A DNA stretch of 7,183 nt from Bifidobacterium breve. Its GTDB lineage: Bacteria > Actinomycetota > Actinomycetes > S36-B12. Under the pieces are notes generated by a model. The model was not told where the DNA came from, did no database searches, and was given only the letters and a program-made list of their open reading frames with translations. The stretch covers positions 1 through 7,183 of the forward strand of contig CAMCYV010000076.1 in assembly GCA_945885645.1 (NCBI GenBank), written 5' to 3'. Numbering within the stretch: the first letter of the stretch is position 1; each line of letters begins with the position of its first letter. Positions 5,191-7,183 of the stretch are shown piece by piece. The translations under genes were made by a program, and so were the position numbers.

Positions 5191-6552
5191 ATGCCTGAAT
5201 TAAGTTTGCGTTACGCCGCGAAGTCGGACATTGGTCTGGTGCGTCAAGGCAATGAGGATTCCGGTTATGTAGGACCACGTTTGCTGTTGGTCGCAGACGG
5301 CATGGGTGGGCATGCGGCCGGTGAGCTTGCATCAGCTTTAGCCATTGCCACCGTTGCTGATCTTGACGTTCACCCGCCAACTGATTCTGACATCTTGACC
5401 TTCTTGTCTGACTCAATTGACAAAGTTGGAGAAGAAATAAAGGACTTAATCAACGAGGACCCTGAACTCACCGGGATGGGGACCACGGTTACCGGTTTGT
5501 ATTGGCTTGGTGGCCGTGTCGCCATTGTGCACGTTGGTGACTCACGCGCGTATCTATTGCGTGATGGTGAATTGCAACAACTCACCCACGATCACACCTA
5601 CGTTCAAACCCTCGTTGACTCCGGTCGGATCACTGAAGCTGAAGCGGCTGTTCACCCGCGGCGCTCACTGCTCATGCGAGCACTTGACGGAATGAATCCG
5701 GTGGAACCTGATCTCTCGGTCCGCGAGGCACGAAAAGGTGACCGATTCTTATTGTGTTCTGACGGTCTCTCAGGAGTATTGAGTGACATGGAAATCGCGT
5801 ACACGCTGGGTTCGGGTGAACCGACCGGAGTGGTTACCCAACTAGTTGACCTTGTGTTGGAGCGTGGAGCACCTGACAATGTCACCGTTGTCGTTGCTGA
5901 TGTAATTGAACGAGAGTCCGAGGGTGAGTTGCCTTTAACACCACCGGTTGTTGTTGGCGCCGCTGGTGAACCGCGGGTGCGGTTGCAATTACCTAATACA
6001 CGATTCCCCGATGACGCTCAACCAGATCCAGATAAGCCCGATGCGCCTGAACCATTTGACTTTGGTACCCAAACCGCACCACAGGTGCTGATTGACACAG
6101 AACTGGTTGTTCCCGCTGCCGAGCAGGCACTTTATGACCGGGAGGCGCAAACGCGGGAACAAGCAATGAAAAGAAATCGCCGTCAAAGAATTATTGGGTA
6201 CGTGAGTGGAGTCGCTGTTGTTGCCGCGATTACTTTTGCTGCACTCTTTGGAACCCAACAGTGGTTGGGTCGCCAGTGGTACGTGGCTGTCAACGGGAGT
6301 GCCGGAACAGGAACGGTCGCAATCTATAACGGTGTGCAGGGAACTTTGGCCGGAATTTCACTGTCAAGCATTGATTCGCAATCAACTCTTGTGGTCGGGT
6401 CCCTTCCACTTTTCGATCAAGAGTTGGTGAGCAAGGGAATCCCAGCCGCTAGTTTCGAGGATGCGCAACGCATAGTTGTAGAACTTGAAAGTCGTGCTGC
6501 AGAGTGTCAAGCACTTATCCCACCGCAAGGGTGTCCGGGGAGTTTGCAGTGA
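5191..6552 (+). CDS. pstP: Membrane PP2C-family Ser/Thr protein phosphatase PstP
   Basis: The cytoplasmic PP2C domain (about 1-240) dephosphorylates Ser/Thr kinases and their targets using two or more Mn/Mg ions. All hallmark motifs are present: RQGNEDS (18-24), ADGMGGH with D36, GMGTT, VGDSR with D117, SDG with D191, and PDN with D229. These four aspartates line up with the metal ligands of mycobacterial PstP (D38, D118, D191, D229), so it should be active. An acidic, Pro-rich linker (about 272-300) and a basic patch (KRNRRQR, 327-333) precede a single membrane helix (about 334-354). About 100 residues lie outside the cell, with C439 and C448 close enough for a disulfide. At 453 residues it is somewhat shorter than M. 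tuberculosis PstP (514). It starts 5 bases after fhaB with no clear Shine-Dalgarno, and its stop overlaps the rodA start, so it should be co-transcribed with its neighbours. Confidence 0.96.
   Translation: MPELSLRYAAKSDIGLVRQGNEDSGYVGPRLLLVADGMGGHAAGELASALAIATVADLDVHPPTDSDILTFLSDSIDKVGEEIKDLINEDPELTGMGTTVTGLYWLGGRVAIVHVGDSRAYLLRDGELQQLTHDHTYVQTLVDSGRITEAEAAVHPRRSLLMRALDGMNPVEPDLSVREARKGDRFLLCSDGLSGVLSDMEIAYTLGSGEPTGVVTQLVDLVLERGAPDNVTVVVADVIERESEGELPLTPPVVVGAAGEPRVRLQLPNTRFPDDAQPDPDKPDAPEPFDFGTQTAPQVLIDTELVVPAAEQALYDREAQTREQAMKRNRRQRIIGYVSGVAVVAAITFAALFGTQQWLGRQWYVAVNGSAGTGTVAIYNGVQGTLAGISLSSIDSQSTLVVGSLPLFDQELVSKGIPAASFEDAQRIVVELESRAAECQALIPPQGCPGSLQ
6537..6542 (+). promoter_or_regulatory. 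Shine-Dalgarno (GGGGAG) of rodA
   Basis: GGGGAG lies within the end of pstP, six bases before the GTG at 6549. It supports that GTG as the rodA start; I see no comparable site placed for a downstream alternative. Confidence 0.5.
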
Positions 6553-7183
6553 GTAACCGGCGCAACGTTGAATTGGTACTCCTCGTCTTTGCTTGGATAT
6601 TGGGAATTTTGGGTACTTTGCAGGTGGGTTGGTCAACGGGTGAAGGAACCCCACCGCGATTGTGGATCACCACGGCCGCTGTAGCACTTATCGCTTTGGT
6701 GATGCACTTTGTAGTTCGTTTTCGAGCCACCTACGCTGACCCAATCATGTTGCCGGTGGGCACGCTGCTCACTATTTTTGGTTTGATCATGATTTACCGG
6801 CTCGATGTAGCCGATGCCCGGCGAGCTGAACTCAATAACGCACCGATTCCTACACCGGATGTTTACTCGCAATTGACGTGGTTTGCGATTGCTGGGATTT
6901 TGTTCTGCGGAGTACTCATTCTTTTGCGGGATCACCGCCGCCTCCAGCGCTACACATTCACTTTCGGTCTATTGGGCCTCCTCCTTATGGTGTTACCGCT
7001 TGCTCCCGTGATCGGGACGACCGTGAATGGTGCGACTTTGTGGATTCGCGTTGGTACGTTCTCATTCCAGCCAGCGGAAATCGCAAAGATTTTACTCACT
7101 ATTTTTTTTGCCGGCTACTTGGTGAAAACTCGCGACTCACTTGCACTGGTACGCACCAAAGTTTTAGGTGTTGGATTACCGCG
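6549..7183 (+). CDS. rodA: RodA/FtsW/SpoVE-family (SEDS) peptidoglycan polymerase, 5' part
   Basis: The frame opens with GTG 6549, overlapping the pstP TGA by four bases (GTGA), and stays open for 211 codons to the right edge. It begins with a short basic N-terminus (SNRRN), then hydrophobic segments at about 8-24, 38-56, 66-83, 109-126 and 136-153. YADPIMLP (62-69), followed by MIYRLD (81-86), is typical of actinobacterial RodA. NGATLWI (160-166), FSFQPAEIAKI (171-181) and AGYL (188-191) form the SEDS family signature. SEDS proteins polymerise lipid II into glycan strands together with a class B PBP. The catalytic aspartate expected in a later loop is outside the window, so activity cannot be judged. 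The operon position immediately after pstP points to RodA rather than FtsW, and pbpA is expected next. Confidence 0.93.
   Translation, partial: MSNRRNVELVLLVFAWILGILGTLQVGWSTGEGTPPRLWITTAAVALIALVMHFVVRFRATYADPIMLPVGTLLTIFGLIMIYRLDVADARRAELNNAPIPTPDVYSQLTWFAIAGILFCGVLILLRDHRRLQRYTFTFGLLGLLLMVLPLAPVIGTTVNGATLWIRVGTFSFQPAEIAKILLTIFFAGYLVKTRDSLALVRTKVLGVGLP

Noticed and set aside
1..7183. CRISPR array, insertion sequence, toxin-antitoxin pair or phage genes
   Set aside because: I read both strands and found no regularly spaced repeats, transposase or integrase motifs, or paired small genes.

Overview
The window looks chromosomal and actinobacterial. Its right half holds the conserved actinobacterial cell-envelope signalling block tRNA-Leu / fhaA - fhaB - pstP - rodA. 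In Mycobacterium and relatives this block continues with pbpA, pknA and pknB. The FHA proteins, the PP2C phosphatase and the RodA/FtsW N-terminus are all of recognisable actinobacterial type. The operon uses many A/T-ending codons, so the organism is probably not a classical high-GC actinomycete. A mid-GC, perhaps aquatic, actinobacterium is a guess, not a demonstration.

Layout from left to right. (1) At 2-217 there is an open frame without a start that may be the tail of a gene entering from the left. (2) At 260-1528, minus strand, lies a secreted, cysteine-rich protein of 422 residues whose central part resembles a lysostaphin/M23-type beta fold that has lost the HxH motif. (3) A 422-base divergent intergenic region (1529-1950) follows. 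(4) At 1951-3738, plus strand, is a Tat-exported flavin oxidase of the berberine-bridge-enzyme (BBE) class with both predicted covalent FAD attachment residues. (5) At 3739-4009 there are two small hairpins, a minus-strand tRNA-Leu(CAG) and a short divergent promoter region with an inverted repeat. (6) From 4010 to the right edge runs a tightly packed plus-strand operon: fhaA (GTG start), fhaB, pstP and the 5' part of rodA. Intergenic gaps are 3 and 5 bases, and pstP and rodA overlap by 4 bases.

The operon genes should act together. In the known mycobacterial system the membrane kinases PknA and PknB phosphorylate cell-wall and division proteins, PstP reverses this, FhaA and FhaB read phosphothreonines through FHA domains, and RodA polymerises peptidoglycan glycan strands with a class B penicillin-binding protein. 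The kinases and PBP are not in view and are expected just right of the window. The left half is unrelated accessory sequence: two exported proteins of unknown substrate flanked by sparse, possibly eroded DNA. By eye it is richer in G+C than the operon.

No wholly new system is evident. The points most worth a second look are the degenerate M23-like secreted protein, the very short FhaA linker, the apparently leaderless starts of fhaA and the oxidase, and the inverted repeat between tRNA-Leu and fhaA.
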